Positions 53,429 through 64,000 of a DNA stretch of 64,000 nucleotides are shown piece by piece (positions within the stretch are counted from its first letter, which is position 1; each line of letters opens with the position of its first letter). The stretch spans positions 9,646,231 to 9,710,230 of the forward strand of contig LR746269.1 in assembly GCA_902729315.2 (NCBI GenBank), in the 5' to 3' direction. The translations under genes were made by a program, and so were the position numbers. The DNA is from Spirodela intermedia. Lineage: Eukaryota > Streptophyta > Magnoliopsida > Alismatales > Araceae. The notes beneath the pieces are model-generated. The model searched no databases. It saw only the letters and a list, made by a program, of their open reading frames with translations, and was not told where the DNA came from.

Positions 53429-55667
53429 ATGACGGAGGATAATGATTGCACTCTTGGAAAGTTTCCCGATCATCTCCTCATAGAAATTTTTGTTCGAGTA
53501 CCCATTTGGGACTGGGCTCAAGTATCCAGTGTCAAGAAGCAGTGGGCAGCCCTTTTCCGAGGGAATTCTTTGTGGCAAACTGCTCTCGTTAGGACATGGC
53601 CCTTTGCTGCGGAAGGGAAACGGTGGCCTGGACCGATTCCTCAAGGTTTAAGCAGAAGGTGAGACCCATATGCCATTTTGACTTCTCTCTCTTACACACA
53701 AATCTACATCTACATATATGTCTATATATATCTGAATCTGGTTTTCACCAGTTTTCTTTCGTCTGATGAAGACTGTCAATTAATTGAAAAACATGCAACC
53801 GCTTGGATGATACTGTGAGGGTCTGGGTTTTTTATCAGTTGACGCTTATGCTCACTGGGTGATTGAAGCACATCCTATTGCGTTGTAGTGCATCTTGTTT
53901 TATGCTCCCTGGAGGATAATTTTTGTCACCACCTTTCCCGCCGCAGACCTATTCCCAGATTCACGATTACCAAGTAACTTGTTATTTAGAGACTTTTAAT
54001 TTTGTGCACTTTATAGCCTCTTAGGAAAATTTCCCACTAAATGATGTAAATTTAAAGAGGAACATGATTACCTTCAACCCGTGTCCAGCTGCCAGAAAAA
54101 TTATTTGGCAACTCGAGTTTACTTGCGCTGATTTACATGATCTGGTTTGATATCGAAAGATTCTAATGTTTGATATGTATTAGGATTGCCTGAGTTGAAT
54201 GGTTAAAAAAGGAATCCACTGTAGTGAAAAAGATGTATATGAACTTGTACGTGTTGGATAGAGTCAAATAGTGCTGCCAGAGAGTGTCCTATGTGATCCG
54301 ACCCTGTTTTTTCAGTTTCTGAGTTGCGATTTGATGTGAAGTTGACGAGTGTTGACTGGAAGCCCCACTTTCGTACCAGGTGAGACGATTTGACGATTAA
54401 TAATTTCCAATTTATATAATGTTGGTCATAGTTAAATAAATTTTAACAAGTCTGCCAATAGATTTGGTGCAATATCATTCCCCACAGAGTCTCTCACGAG
54501 ATTCGTGAGGGTGGGTGCCTTGATTTCTTGCACACCAGTATCGAGACGCTGTTCCTATTCCCCATTTCATCACCTGTTTCGTTAGTTCAACTCAGATCAA
54601 ACTGTGCTAAAACATAGTTCACGAATACAATCAATTACTTCCCTCAAGTTGGACGGACTACCATGGACAGAGAGCTATAACGATTGTGAACTGCATTCAT
54701 GGAACCTGAAGATATTTCTTTCATATTCACAGCTTACTGACAGACATTAGGAGGTTTGAATGTTTTTCTTAGTATTATTATTTATGCCGTTTCATATTCC
54801 ATAACAGTACCTTAAAGAAGCCATTGAGTATACATTCACGACCTTGAAAGCTTCGAGAATGTCGCAACAACAAAGCCTGGTGGGGGACAATGCCTGATGA
54901 TGTCTGTTGCGCCGCAGGAGATACGCAGCCTTGTATGTCAGCCAACACGTTGTTTCATGTGATGGTGAGCTGGATGAGCTCGCCGGACATGCTTACTTGT
55001 ACCTCAAGGAGCAGCTTGAACGTTCAACTGTTCTTCCATCTCCTGGGGTTCTTCATGGAACCATCATTGGTGGGTTTTCCGTTCTCCTTTTTTTTAAGCA
55101 TTTTCTTTTAATTCATTAAGTCCTGGAAAAATGTTATCTTCTTTGAAATGATCTGCCTTTTTTTTTTTTTTTGGGGGGGGATATGAAAATATTTTAATTT
55201 CTTGAAATTAAGCTCTGTTTTGTTGACTTTGAGCAGACCAGTTTATTGCCTGCGGCAAGACAAGAGATCGGGCCGACCAGCTCGCATCTCAGATCTGGAT
55301 AGCGGTCATCAATCATCTGGAGGAGAACGAGCGCACGTTCATCTTGCTCAAGCACCTTGCCCAAGAGAGAGAAGTGAGCATGAATCTCCCCAAGAACCAT
55401 GATTGCATATATATCCATATATGTATATAGATTGATTGATGAAAGTATGCGGGAGAGTATGTGTGATTACCTTTTGAAGCAGGATTTCTCCTTGGGCAGG
55501 TGTTCCTGCCGTACCCGTACTCGAGATCGTACAAGGTCCAGTGGAAGGTGTTCGAGAAGCTGTTCGTGGACTTCCGCGACTGCTTCGATCGCATTGACTA
55601 TTTCGACGTGCTGGCACGTGCCAAGTGTAAGTTCCAGACCATCCCGTCCGCGTGGCTGGGCTACTAG
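53429..55667 (+). CDS. F-box protein
   Basis: Four exons (53429-53658, 54918-55069, 55237-55373, 55500-55667) total 687 nt, exactly 229 codons including stop (228 aa). The N-terminal F-box is at residues ~9-50 (LGKFPDHLLIEIFVRVPIWDWAQVSSVKKQW... LWQ). The protein is expected to bind SKP1/ASK in an SCF E3 ligase through this domain. The C-terminal ~150 residues (RYAALYVSQHVV..., VLHGTIIDQFIACGKTRDRA, YSRSYKVQWKVFEKLFVDF) form a helical region without Kelch, LRR or WD signatures, so the substrate is unknown. It looks like a conserved single-copy plant type, but I do not recall a symbol. A leader intron precedes it. The 3' flank has an ATAAATAAATAAATAA stretch at ~55,727, a plausible polyadenylation region. 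Confidence 0.9.
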
Positions 55668-57140
55668 ATTCGTCCACCTGTTCCTGAGGTCCTCCGAACC
55701 CTTTGCTCTCCGTGTGTATGTATGTATAAATAAATAAATAAATAATTAATTGGCCGCCTGTAATAGTTGCACTATTATTCGCATCGATTGTTTTATGTGC
55801 GCCGAACTTTGCTCGATGAATATAGTTTTCAAGATATTTTCAAGATAATTAATGGGGATGTGGTTATTTTTCTGGATTAATTGAGATCTTGCAATATTCC
55901 GCGTTGCGAGTGTCTTGCCGTTGACCCGGAAGGAGATTGATGGGCTGCTGCGTATTGGGCCGGCGGCCCATCAACCACGGGCCGTGGACCAGGTTGTTTT
56001 GTCGGGTCATTCGAATCAGGACTTTTGCTGTCGGTCAAAAAGTGTGATGATTGAGAGAGTCAGCGAGCTGTACCAAGCGGGCCCCACTAATTCGATGAAC
56101 GGCTGAGAATTGCCGTTCCCCCGTCACAAACGGTGGATGGGGTAAGGGCATTTTGGGATTATCGCTTTTCCTAGGGTGGCGCCTTCTCTGACAATATTCC
56201 CACCGACGGAGACCACTTGTACGTCCTCCCGCGCAAATTTCCTGGACCTTCTTCCTCTGCTCCCCCGTCCGGTTTGATCTCCTTTCCGGAACCCTAGACA
56301 GCGCGAGGGGACCGTCCTCTTCCTCTGATCGCGGATGGGGCCCCCTGGTTCCTGTGCAGGTGGTGGGGGGCTCGGTCCCGTCGCCGGACAGGGGAGGGGT
56401 GGAGCATTATCTCTGTGAAGCGGAAGAGCGTTCTCTTTTCCCCTTTCGTTTCCTGCAGTTCCCCGGCAGTTCTCTTGGAGGAAGAAGCTCTTTGTTCTCC
56501 GGTGATAGGACGGCTGGAAGGTTGCACGACGAACTTCTTACCATTTTGTGTGTGTGTGTGGGAGCGGGGGCTGAGAGTAACTCCTACGGCACTGACACCT
56601 TTTCGAGCGGGTTGTTGTTGAACGTCTGTCTGAGTAGCATTGTCGAGACACGAGTGCTGGAAGATCTCTGGTGGCATTAGGTTGGGTGGTGGTAAGGCAG
56701 ACTGTGTATGTGGGGGTGTGCGTGGGGAGCTATAAGTTAATTTTTATTTGTGGTTGTCATTTGTTTGATTTGCTGCTTTTGGTGCGGAATGCTTTGAAGG
56801 TGGGAGATTGTGGAATGGTGCTTCTCTGAGCCGCATTAGGGGGATTCCAGTGGATGTTCAGAGAACCTGCTCAAGTGACTGACTCTTCTTCTGCCGTTTT
56901 CTTTCTTTCCTTCGCTTAATTGGTTTTGACAACCCGGAGGTTCCTATCTCTCTTTCTGGATATTTATTCAGTTGTGTCCCGGAGGTGAGGGGTCGAAAAG
57001 GGCAGATCTATCTTTCATCAGGCCGTGTTAGATATCTAACCAGTTTCAATCTTGGGGGGGCGAGAGTTGATATCTGATCGTTTTCCATTCTGTGAAGTGT
57101 TACAGAAGAGTTACTTCTAACATTGTGGTGAAAGTGAGAA
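55668..57140 (+). other. F-box 3' flank; promoter and leader of the DUF1666 gene
   Basis: From ~55,900 GC rises and ~56,200-56,460 resembles a GC-rich leader. A (TG)n stretch lies at ~56,549. A leader intron is likely (CAG|GT at ~56,360 and AG sites before 57,141), but the acceptor is not clear. No separate gene seen. Confidence 0.45.
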
Positions 57141-59946
57141 ATGGAATTTTTGAAAGTGAAAAATCTCTGGAGACCTCACAAATCCAAGGCTAAAAATCTT
57201 GATCCGGAGGAGAGCATGACACCGGATACTGAGTTGAAGGCCGACAATACTAATGCTTCGCCAAAGGCAGTTGTTTGTGATTCGGCTCCGGATGTAGAGG
57301 AGGATGAGGATGATGATGATTTGATTACTAATGAGATAAAGAGGCGGCTGAAGGAGCTCAGAAGAAGCAATTTCATGGTTCTCATTCCTGAAGAATCATG
57401 TCCAGAGGAAGAGGAAACATGCTCGAGTGAATGGAGAGAATCGGAGGTGGAGGACGGTTATCCATGGTGCGGATTTGACGCTTTGTATGGCAAGTACTGT
57501 GAGCGGATGCTATTCTTTGACAAGATGAGTGCGCAAAAGTTGCTGAATGCTGGTAAGTTTTCGAGTTGGCATCGTCATGGTGATTTATCTATACAGCGCC
57601 AAAAGAAAGTGTTCCAGTACATTGGTTAATGATGATTTTTTACGGACTTCTTCATCCAAATTGTAAATGGTCAATATGCTATTGCAGAATATTTTCTGTT
57701 ATAGCAGTTCTCATCCAAGTTTTTGAACGTGAGCACATTTTTGTAGCTTCGTGATTCAGTCTTTCTTCCTTTAGAGCAGAAATAATTGGGTTAGTTGGGT
57801 TACCTTGAAAATTCCGCGTGAAATGCGTACAAATGAAGGTTTTCTCTGAGATAATGTTTGCTATCGTTGGGAAAGAACTTGATTCTACATGTTGCTCTTT
57901 AAAACGAGATATTTCGTCACCAGTCTGCAATTCACAAGTTTTTTCCTTATAACTTGTTGAAAGATCAGCGGAGGAAGCTGGTGGGATATGGGGGGTGTGC
58001 CTGCGAGGTATGCTGCGGCCTTGGTCATGAGGACTATTCATTTCTTTCTTTCCCACTCTAACAGAGCTTAATTCATCCTTGTGCGGCGGGGGAATCCCCA
58101 ATTTTCCCCAGGAAGATAACAAAAAGGTAGATATATGCGGGCTTCTCTTAGTTCCCTAGAAAGGTGCAATTTATAGAGCCACCCTCCTTCTTGAAGCTGT
58201 AAATTTTCTTTCCATGAATTGATTCTGTCTCGTTCTTTGCTGTGTTATTAGCCTTCAATCCTATGGTGCTCTTGGGGAATCGTTATATCATTTAAAAAGT
58301 CTGGTGAAATCCTATGCCTATGCAATTGGCTTCAAACTTAATTTTACCAAGTAGTTTATAACATGCCTACTGGCGATTTTGAAATTAATCTGACATGTGC
58401 AACCCTGTTTTGTTTAATAAGTATGCTCACCCGATGTATGGAAGCATGGAGTACTTGTTCCCGTGCAGGTGGCCCGCTATTTTTATATTTCGAATTTTGT
58501 TGAACGGATTAATTATTGGCTCTCCAGAAATAATTCATTGGTTTCGCAATAATATGTAGCTTACATTGTTTTTTTGCGACCTTTGAATGTGTTAATTATC
58601 CAGAATTGGGCAATATCAGCTGTGATATCATCCTAGAATCATGTTTTTCGGGGTATCTTAAGATTTTGTTTATATTTATGTGTTTATTTCCCGTCCAAGG
58701 GAGTGCTGTTCGTTCCATATTGTACGAGCTTCGTCATTTTGACCGATTTTTTACAGTTTCTGCCCCTTGCTCGAATCCTGAATGTTTCCTCTGATAGGAT
58801 CCCAAAATGTATCAAGCACATCTCCAAAATCTGCGCCCAAGAAGCTTGTGTCAACTATTCGAAGTTTATCCTTCAAGAAGAAGAACGAACTGCAAGAGGA
58901 TGGTGGGCAACTGCAGCAGCAGCAGGATGACGAGGAAGATGACTACCAGAATCTTGAGACAGTTTATGTGGCACACGTTTGCTTGACTTGGGAGGCCCTC
59001 CATTGTCGGTATATTCAGCTTAAAGAAAAGACATCATCACAGCCCGTGGATCCCACCTTCTACAGCTTCGCCACGCAGGAGTTCCAGCAGTTTCAGGTTC
59101 TGCTTCAGAGGTTCATAGAAAATGAGCCCTTCGAGCGTGGCTCCCGGGTGGAGATATACGCCCAATCTCGCCATGCGATGCCCAAACTGCTTCAGGTTCC
59201 TTGTCTCCAAGGTCTGAGGACGAGCTATCTTTACTCCTATTTTGGTGACTTCTGAGCTTCATATCTGGAGGGTTCAGTCGCACAGGACATGTCTTTCAGG
59301 AACTGTGATTCACGACCGTGAAATACCTTTCGTTGATTGAGTAATTTTGCAGGGTTGGAACCGAAAGGCTACGAACAGGACGATCTGGAGGGTTCTTCCA
59401 CTGTTCTCGCCGCTGATCTCATGGAGGCCATAGAAGAAGCGATTTTGACATTTCGCATTTTCCTGAAGATGGACAAGAAGAGATCATCTGGGTATTTGAA
59501 TCTATTTGGAGCTCACCAGTGCGCCAACTCCCTTCACCACGTCCAGAACTCCCTTGACAAGGTAGTCTGGTTTGTTCATGCAGAGACCTGAGATCAGCCC
59601 TCTGTCCTCCCTCTGCCCTCTACCGGCAGCAGCATCCAGCAGCTGCCTCATTCAATGCAATCCAGTCTGAATTCCTGCAATTGGCCGTGTGCAGAAGGAG
59701 ATGAAGCTGAAGGAGCTCATCAGGAGGCAGAAGCGGGCGAAGAAGAAGAAGAAGCAGTGGCCGGCGACTGAGGAGGAAGTGGAGCTTCTGTTCGGGCTCA
59801 TCGACATCAGGGTCGTCTCCAGGGTCCTGAGGATGGCCAGGCTCAGCAAGGAGCACCTTCTGTGGTGCGAAGAGAAGATGAGCAAGCTCCAGCTTTCCGA
59901 CCAGCGCCTCCACAGGGACCCCTCCCCTGTTCTCTTCCCCTGCTGA
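57141..59946 (+). CDS. DUF1666 family protein (At3g20260-like)
   Basis: Four exons (57141-57552, 58798-59211, 59353-59561, 59695-59946) total 1287 nt, 429 codons with the stop (428 aa); phases close exactly. The N-terminal ~90 residues are acidic and low-complexity (DVEEDEDDDDLI). Family blocks follow: WCGFDALYGKYCERMLFFDKM, then ETVYVAHVCLTWEALHCRY, a helical region FATQEFQQFQVLLQRFIENEPFE, RHAMPKLLQVP, and a C-terminal basic stretch RRQKRAKKKKKQWPATEEEVEL leading to VVSRVLRMARLSKEHLLWC. Plant DUF1666 proteins are sometimes labelled 'ribosomal protein L34Ae', but no ribosomal role is established. The KKKKK stretch could be a nuclear signal (inference). It is followed on the same strand by a Pumilio gene, the arrangement I remember for At3g20250/At3g20260. 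Confidence 0.88.
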
Positions 59947-61000
59947 TCTCATCTCATCTCTCATCCTATCCTGAAGTCAACCCTCTCCACGCCCAACCCG
60001 GCCGCTGACTTTGAATGAAGAAACAGCCGCCTTTCCTTGTAGGGGGAAATTTTGTGGAGTAACCGCCTCTCTCTCTGTCCCTCTTAAGCAACTGCAGTGT
60101 GCGGTCAACGATCTGCTCGATCGTTGCCAAGAACGAGTCTTTTTATGTGACGGCTGGGCCTTGGGCCGCTGTAAATTCTAATTGGGCCTCGAGCCGTTGC
60201 TGGTCTTGGAGAAGGTGTAGGGGCGGGGGCAGCGTAGACCTCGTGTGACTGACACCTGTCAGGCTTCCCTTTATGGCGATGACAGATGGCGGTCCCAGCG
60301 GTCCCGGCGATTCTACAGTTTAAACGGGGAGCGTGATGGGTCTCACGTGCTCTCCGTCGGGCACTCAATAAACCCTCTGGCGACAGCCTTGTACGTCTTC
60401 TGCCACGTGTGTGTCGACGCTTCTCAAATAACTGCGCCACACGCTAAACGTGTGGCTTGTTAAGTTTGGGCAGGTTTGCGTGGGGTCGGAGCTCACGTCG
60501 GTGTCCGGGAGATGCGCATCATGATGCACGGGAGGGAGTGCGTACCTCTGAAACCCCTTTTCCTCGTTTTTGTCGCCTTCTTTCCCGCGTGTAAAAAACG
60601 TTAAAGAACCGGGCCAACTGCTAGGTACGAGGAGAGAGAGAGAGATAGAGAGAGGGTGGGTGGTCCCTCGTTTTTTAACGGGCCGCTTGGTCAACTAGGA
60701 GGAAGGAAGGCCCAGACCAGATCCACGCCCCAAGTTGGAAGCGCAGCAGTCGGACTGACCGGTTGACTGTTGTGATCCGGTGGGGCCCGCGCTGAGGATC
60801 TAATGGCTCATTGATCGGACGGTTCGAACTAGAATGACGTGGCGGTGGGGTCGGCTTTCGCGTGTGAGTCGCGAACTTTGACCGCGGGCTATCTGTACTC
60901 CCCTCCCAATGGAAAAAGGCCAGTTAGGGACAGGGAGATTAAAGAAAAGTTTCGTGGGGATATTTATGTAATTTGTTGGCTGCCCCCACGCAGAAATTCC
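59947..61000. other. Intergenic region before the Pumilio gene
   Basis: DUF1666 3' flank, a CTCTCTCTCTGTCC tract near 60,067, and a GA run near 60,631-60,655. Several ACGTG-type cores occur between 60,340 and 60,460. Short ORFs only; no gene called. Confidence 0.5.
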
Positions 61001-62867
61001 CTAAAGCTGGGACGCTTGAGGGTTTTTGGAAGCGACACTTTGCCCGGGGGGAGGGGGGAGAGAGAGAGGTGCAGGCGGTTCCTTTCCCGTCGTCGTCCTC
61101 CGCGGGCCCGTCCTCTACGGACGCGCGGCGCCATCTCCTCACCCTCCGCGGAGCAGGACGGAGAACAGGGAGCTTGGACGCTTTTGGGGCTGGGGCCCCT
61201 ATTGATGATGTTCCTGGAAGCTGGCCTCGTCGGCTAGGGTTCTCTTGGGGCTTGTTGACATGGTGAGAGACTCTTTCCATGGCCTCCTCTGTTGTTCCTT
61301 GATCGTCCCATTCCCTGGGGAGGCGGCGTTAGGGTTTTGCGGTATGTTTGGCTGGGGATGTATTTCTTGCGAGCGGCGGGTTTTGAATGGAGTGCGTGAC
61401 GGCCGGGCTCGATCAGAAGCTGTTGTTACGTGACTGATTCTTTTGCCCCCTGATACTCTTCTCCACCAATCTTTTTGGAGTGATCTTTCTGGTGGGAAGT
61501 CAAGCTGGGTTTTTATTCCTTCCGGAATGATGAATTGAACCTGGAATGAAATCTCCTAGCGTCATCCGACTGACAGAGACCTGAGTTTAGGAGAGTTGAG
61601 AGCTTCAAGTACGAGGTTTTTTTGTTTTTTTCTTTAGCCATTTCTATCAAATTGTTTCATTTCAAGTTTTGGGCCTTTTGTAGAATGCACCGTCGTTACT
61701 TGTTCTCTGAACCCTGCCATTTATTGGATTTGTCTTGTTCCTGGTCTTTGTTAACGTAACTATTCGTAGTCATCAATGTGGTCGTTCCTATCGGTATTCC
61801 TCTGCTGCTTGTGTTGGGTCTGTGAAGGGCATACTCTGCTTCCATTTTAGTGGATTACTGCTTTCTCTAAGAGAATCCTGATATCTCCTCAGTTATGTTA
61901 CCTGACGTTCTCTTCCAGAACCCTTTTGTGTGATCTATTTGGACCCGGGATGCAAGAATAGGACATGGATAAACCACAGAGAATCAGTCATTTAAGAATG
62001 TCTTTCACATCTTGTGTCTTGATGAGGTCGGCCTGTTTGGAACTCCCAAGGAAATGCATCTCAACCTCTAACTTTATGTTTTTGATGCATTGATCATGGG
62101 TGAATGTTTTATTTGTTTTCTGTTGGTGAAGGCCTCTCGAGCGTGAATTGAAATGAGCTGATCCATGGAAACGACATTAGTGGACAATGTTGTAGTCAAA
62201 TGTGGTTAGAGTATCATGATGACCTTTAAATCTTCTAACCATTTTGGTGTTACCACAGAATGATGTGCTTATCATCACAGAGATCATGGCTTGATGCAGA
62301 AAATTTCCTGGGATAAATATTCTTGTCATGAGTTTCAACAATATTCTTGTATTGTTTTCATGAGCTCATAGAAGCTTCTTCATTATCAGTTTGGTTTCTT
62401 TAGGGCTGAAGTCAAGGACGTTAGATATCCTTTTAATTTTACAGGAAAAATTAGAAAATAAGGTAGTTCTTCTACATCTAGAAGTTCAAATCGAACTTTT
62501 GTCATCTCGGTCTTTTTATTTCTCTTCTAGGTTTGGTGTCACATCGCTGGGCATTTTTTCTTTTCTTTTTGTCTTTCTATTAATATTCAAGGAAATGTAA
62601 ATGTCTCTTGCTGAGTTAACAATGCTTCTTGCTTTTAGCATATTTTCTTGTTGAAATACTCTTGCATGCCTTTTTTTGGGTAATTCTTTGTAAGGATCAT
62701 TCAGATCATCTCTATTTAATGTGATGTTTACATGTTGTAGAAATCAAATTAACAAGTGGAATGAACACTAAGTCCTTTTTTTCCTGCCGCAGTAAGGATG
62801 CAAAATGTTGAGGGCATAAGATTGCCGAACAGGGACGGTTAAGTCTTTCATCTTTATTGCCAGTGCA
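61001..62867 (+). other. 5' UTR exon and 1.5-kb leader intron of the Pumilio gene
   Basis: A GC-rich, likely transcribed leader (~61,020-61,262) ends at ATG|GTGAGA. An AT-rich intron runs 61,263-62,792, ending TGCCGCAG, and the second UTR part 62,793-62,867 precedes the ATG at 62,868. Long first introns in the 5' UTR are common in plant PUM genes and often enhance expression (inference here). Confidence 0.65.
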
Positions 62868-64000
62868 ATGGCAACAGAGTCTCCTGTTAGGTTAGTTGGT
62901 AGTGGAACAAAAAGGTGGCCTGCTGACAAGGAGCCCATTATATTTGGCTCATCATCAAATACCACAGGTTTGCAAGGAGTTGAGCTGCTCATGAAGGAGC
63001 ACAAGTTCAATGGAAATAGGAAAGAATCAGTTCCTAATAGGTGTGGAAGCGCACCGCCTAGCATGGAGGGCTCTTTTGAAGCAATACACAATGTTTTGGG
63101 TCAGAAAAATGCAAATATTGAGAATCAATTGGGAAGCATCCCAAACGCGATTGAAAGGCTTGAATCTGAGGAGCAACTCCGTGCTGATCCAGCTTACCTT
63201 GCTTATTACCTCTCGAATGTCAACTTGAATCCTAGGCTTCCTCCCCCTCTTTTCTCCCGGGAGAATCGGCATTTGGCTCACCGCATTGGCCGTCCAGCAG
63301 ATGCTGGGAGATTGCTCTCCTTTGATGACAGCAGTAATGAATCTGCTTTCATGTCCAGAGCTTCATTATCCACTCATGAAGAGGAACCTGAGGATGATAG
63401 ATCTCCAACACAGTCTTCTAGTATCCGACCAGAGGAAAGAAGTAGTTTTTCTCCTGGGCAGGTCACTTCTTCCCTGGAAGCTCGCCATAAAAGTCTTGTT
63501 GATCTGATACAGGTGACAAACCTCTTCATCATTTCATAATTCAGAGTTTAGACCTTTTTACTGCAAATACTTCTGTGATGAATCTTTGAGGATACCTGAT
63601 GTTTTTTCGTCAGAATATTTTTTCTAATGCTGCAGCTGTTCTCATCACATATTTTATGAATGTATTGGGTTTTTCTCTGATCATGTGGCATGAGAGATAT
63701 AGATGGAGAGGGGTAGAATTAGTTTTAATTATGCACGGAAATAGTTATCTCGTAAAGCCCATTCTTCCTTCAGTTTACTGTTCATTTATTTTTTGCAACA
63801 TTTTTTACTTTATTTGTCTTCTCTTTTCGGCGAATTATTTCTTGGATTGTGAGACCTATATATATTTTTTAATGATTTTCTTTCAGGAGGATTTTCCTCG
63901 GACTCCATCTCCTATTTATAATAACAAGCCTTCTTCTTCAAATCATGTTCTGACAGAAGAGGCAATTGAATCAGACATTCTTGTCGAACCTCTACATGAT
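62868..64000 (+). CDS. Pumilio-type RNA-binding protein, N-terminal part (APUM5/6-like)
   Basis: Exons 62868-63512 (215 codons) and 63887 to the window end, in frame. The N-terminal region carries the plant 'NABP' signature found ahead of the Puf repeats: ESVPNRCGSAPPSMEGSF, then RADPAYLAYYLSNVNLNPRLPPPL and ENRHLAHRI, with Ser-rich low-complexity linkers and PRTPSPIYNN in exon 2. The start MATESPVRLVGSGTKRWPA resembles what I recall of APUM5/6. The C-terminal Pumilio homology domain (eight Puf repeats binding mRNA 3' UTRs) must lie beyond the window. Expected role: cytoplasmic post-transcriptional repression; Arabidopsis APUM5 has been linked to stress and antiviral responses. The gene is truncated by the window edge, not by mutation. 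Confidence 0.88.

Overview
The window is nuclear DNA from a flowering plant. Genes are interrupted by GT-AG introns, there are pentatricopeptide-repeat, F-box and Pumilio genes of plant type, MIR169 hairpins, and many (GA)n/(CT)n tracts in 5' leaders. GC content is bimodal: intronless, very GC-rich CDSs sit beside AT-rich multi-exon genes. That leans towards a monocot or an early-diverging lineage, but I cannot name the species.

Layout. (1) 0-30 kb is a gene island. It holds the 3' part of a DNA ligase IV gene (+, 23 exons in the window, one only 7 nt long), a sarcosine-oxidase-like flavoenzyme (+, intronless), a large P-class PPR protein (-, intronless), a DUF4228/PADRE protein with a 6 x 33 bp tandem repeat (+), and a 13-exon coiled-coil membrane protein related to Arabidopsis At2g24420/At4g31340 (-). 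(2) About 30.3-44.3 kb is AT-rich and gene-free. It is a nest of decayed elements: two partial Ty1/copia bodies, a ~930 bp-period macrorepeat between them, an LTR-like relic with a minisatellite, a ~5.4 kb inverted-repeat structure with ~1.2-1.9 kb arms, and a Ty3/gypsy RT relic. (3) About 44.3-52 kb has no convincing protein gene but carries four MIR169-type hairpins, three on - and one on +, with TATA boxes upstream of the three minus-strand ones. (4) 52-64 kb is a second gene island, all on +: an F-box protein, a DUF1666 protein and the 5' end of a Pumilio-type RNA-binding protein.

The neighbours are not an operon. They act in non-homologous end joining (LIG4), imino-acid oxidation (SOX-like), organellar RNA processing (PPR), SCF ubiquitination (F-box), mRNA regulation (PUM) and miR169 control of NF-YA transcripts. 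From memory of Arabidopsis locus numbers, several pairs here (LIG4 with the PPR, SOX with the coiled-coil gene, DUF1666 with PUM5) have orthologues that also lie near each other, so the gene order looks ancient.

The most interesting items are the MIR169 cluster, including one precursor with a second miR169-like copy in its loop and one inverted, degenerate copy; the 7-nt LIG4 microexon; and the nested repeat architecture at 30-44 kb. Exon boundaries were derived by hand from splice consensus and reading-frame phase; in the four multi-exon genes read to their stop the phases close exactly.
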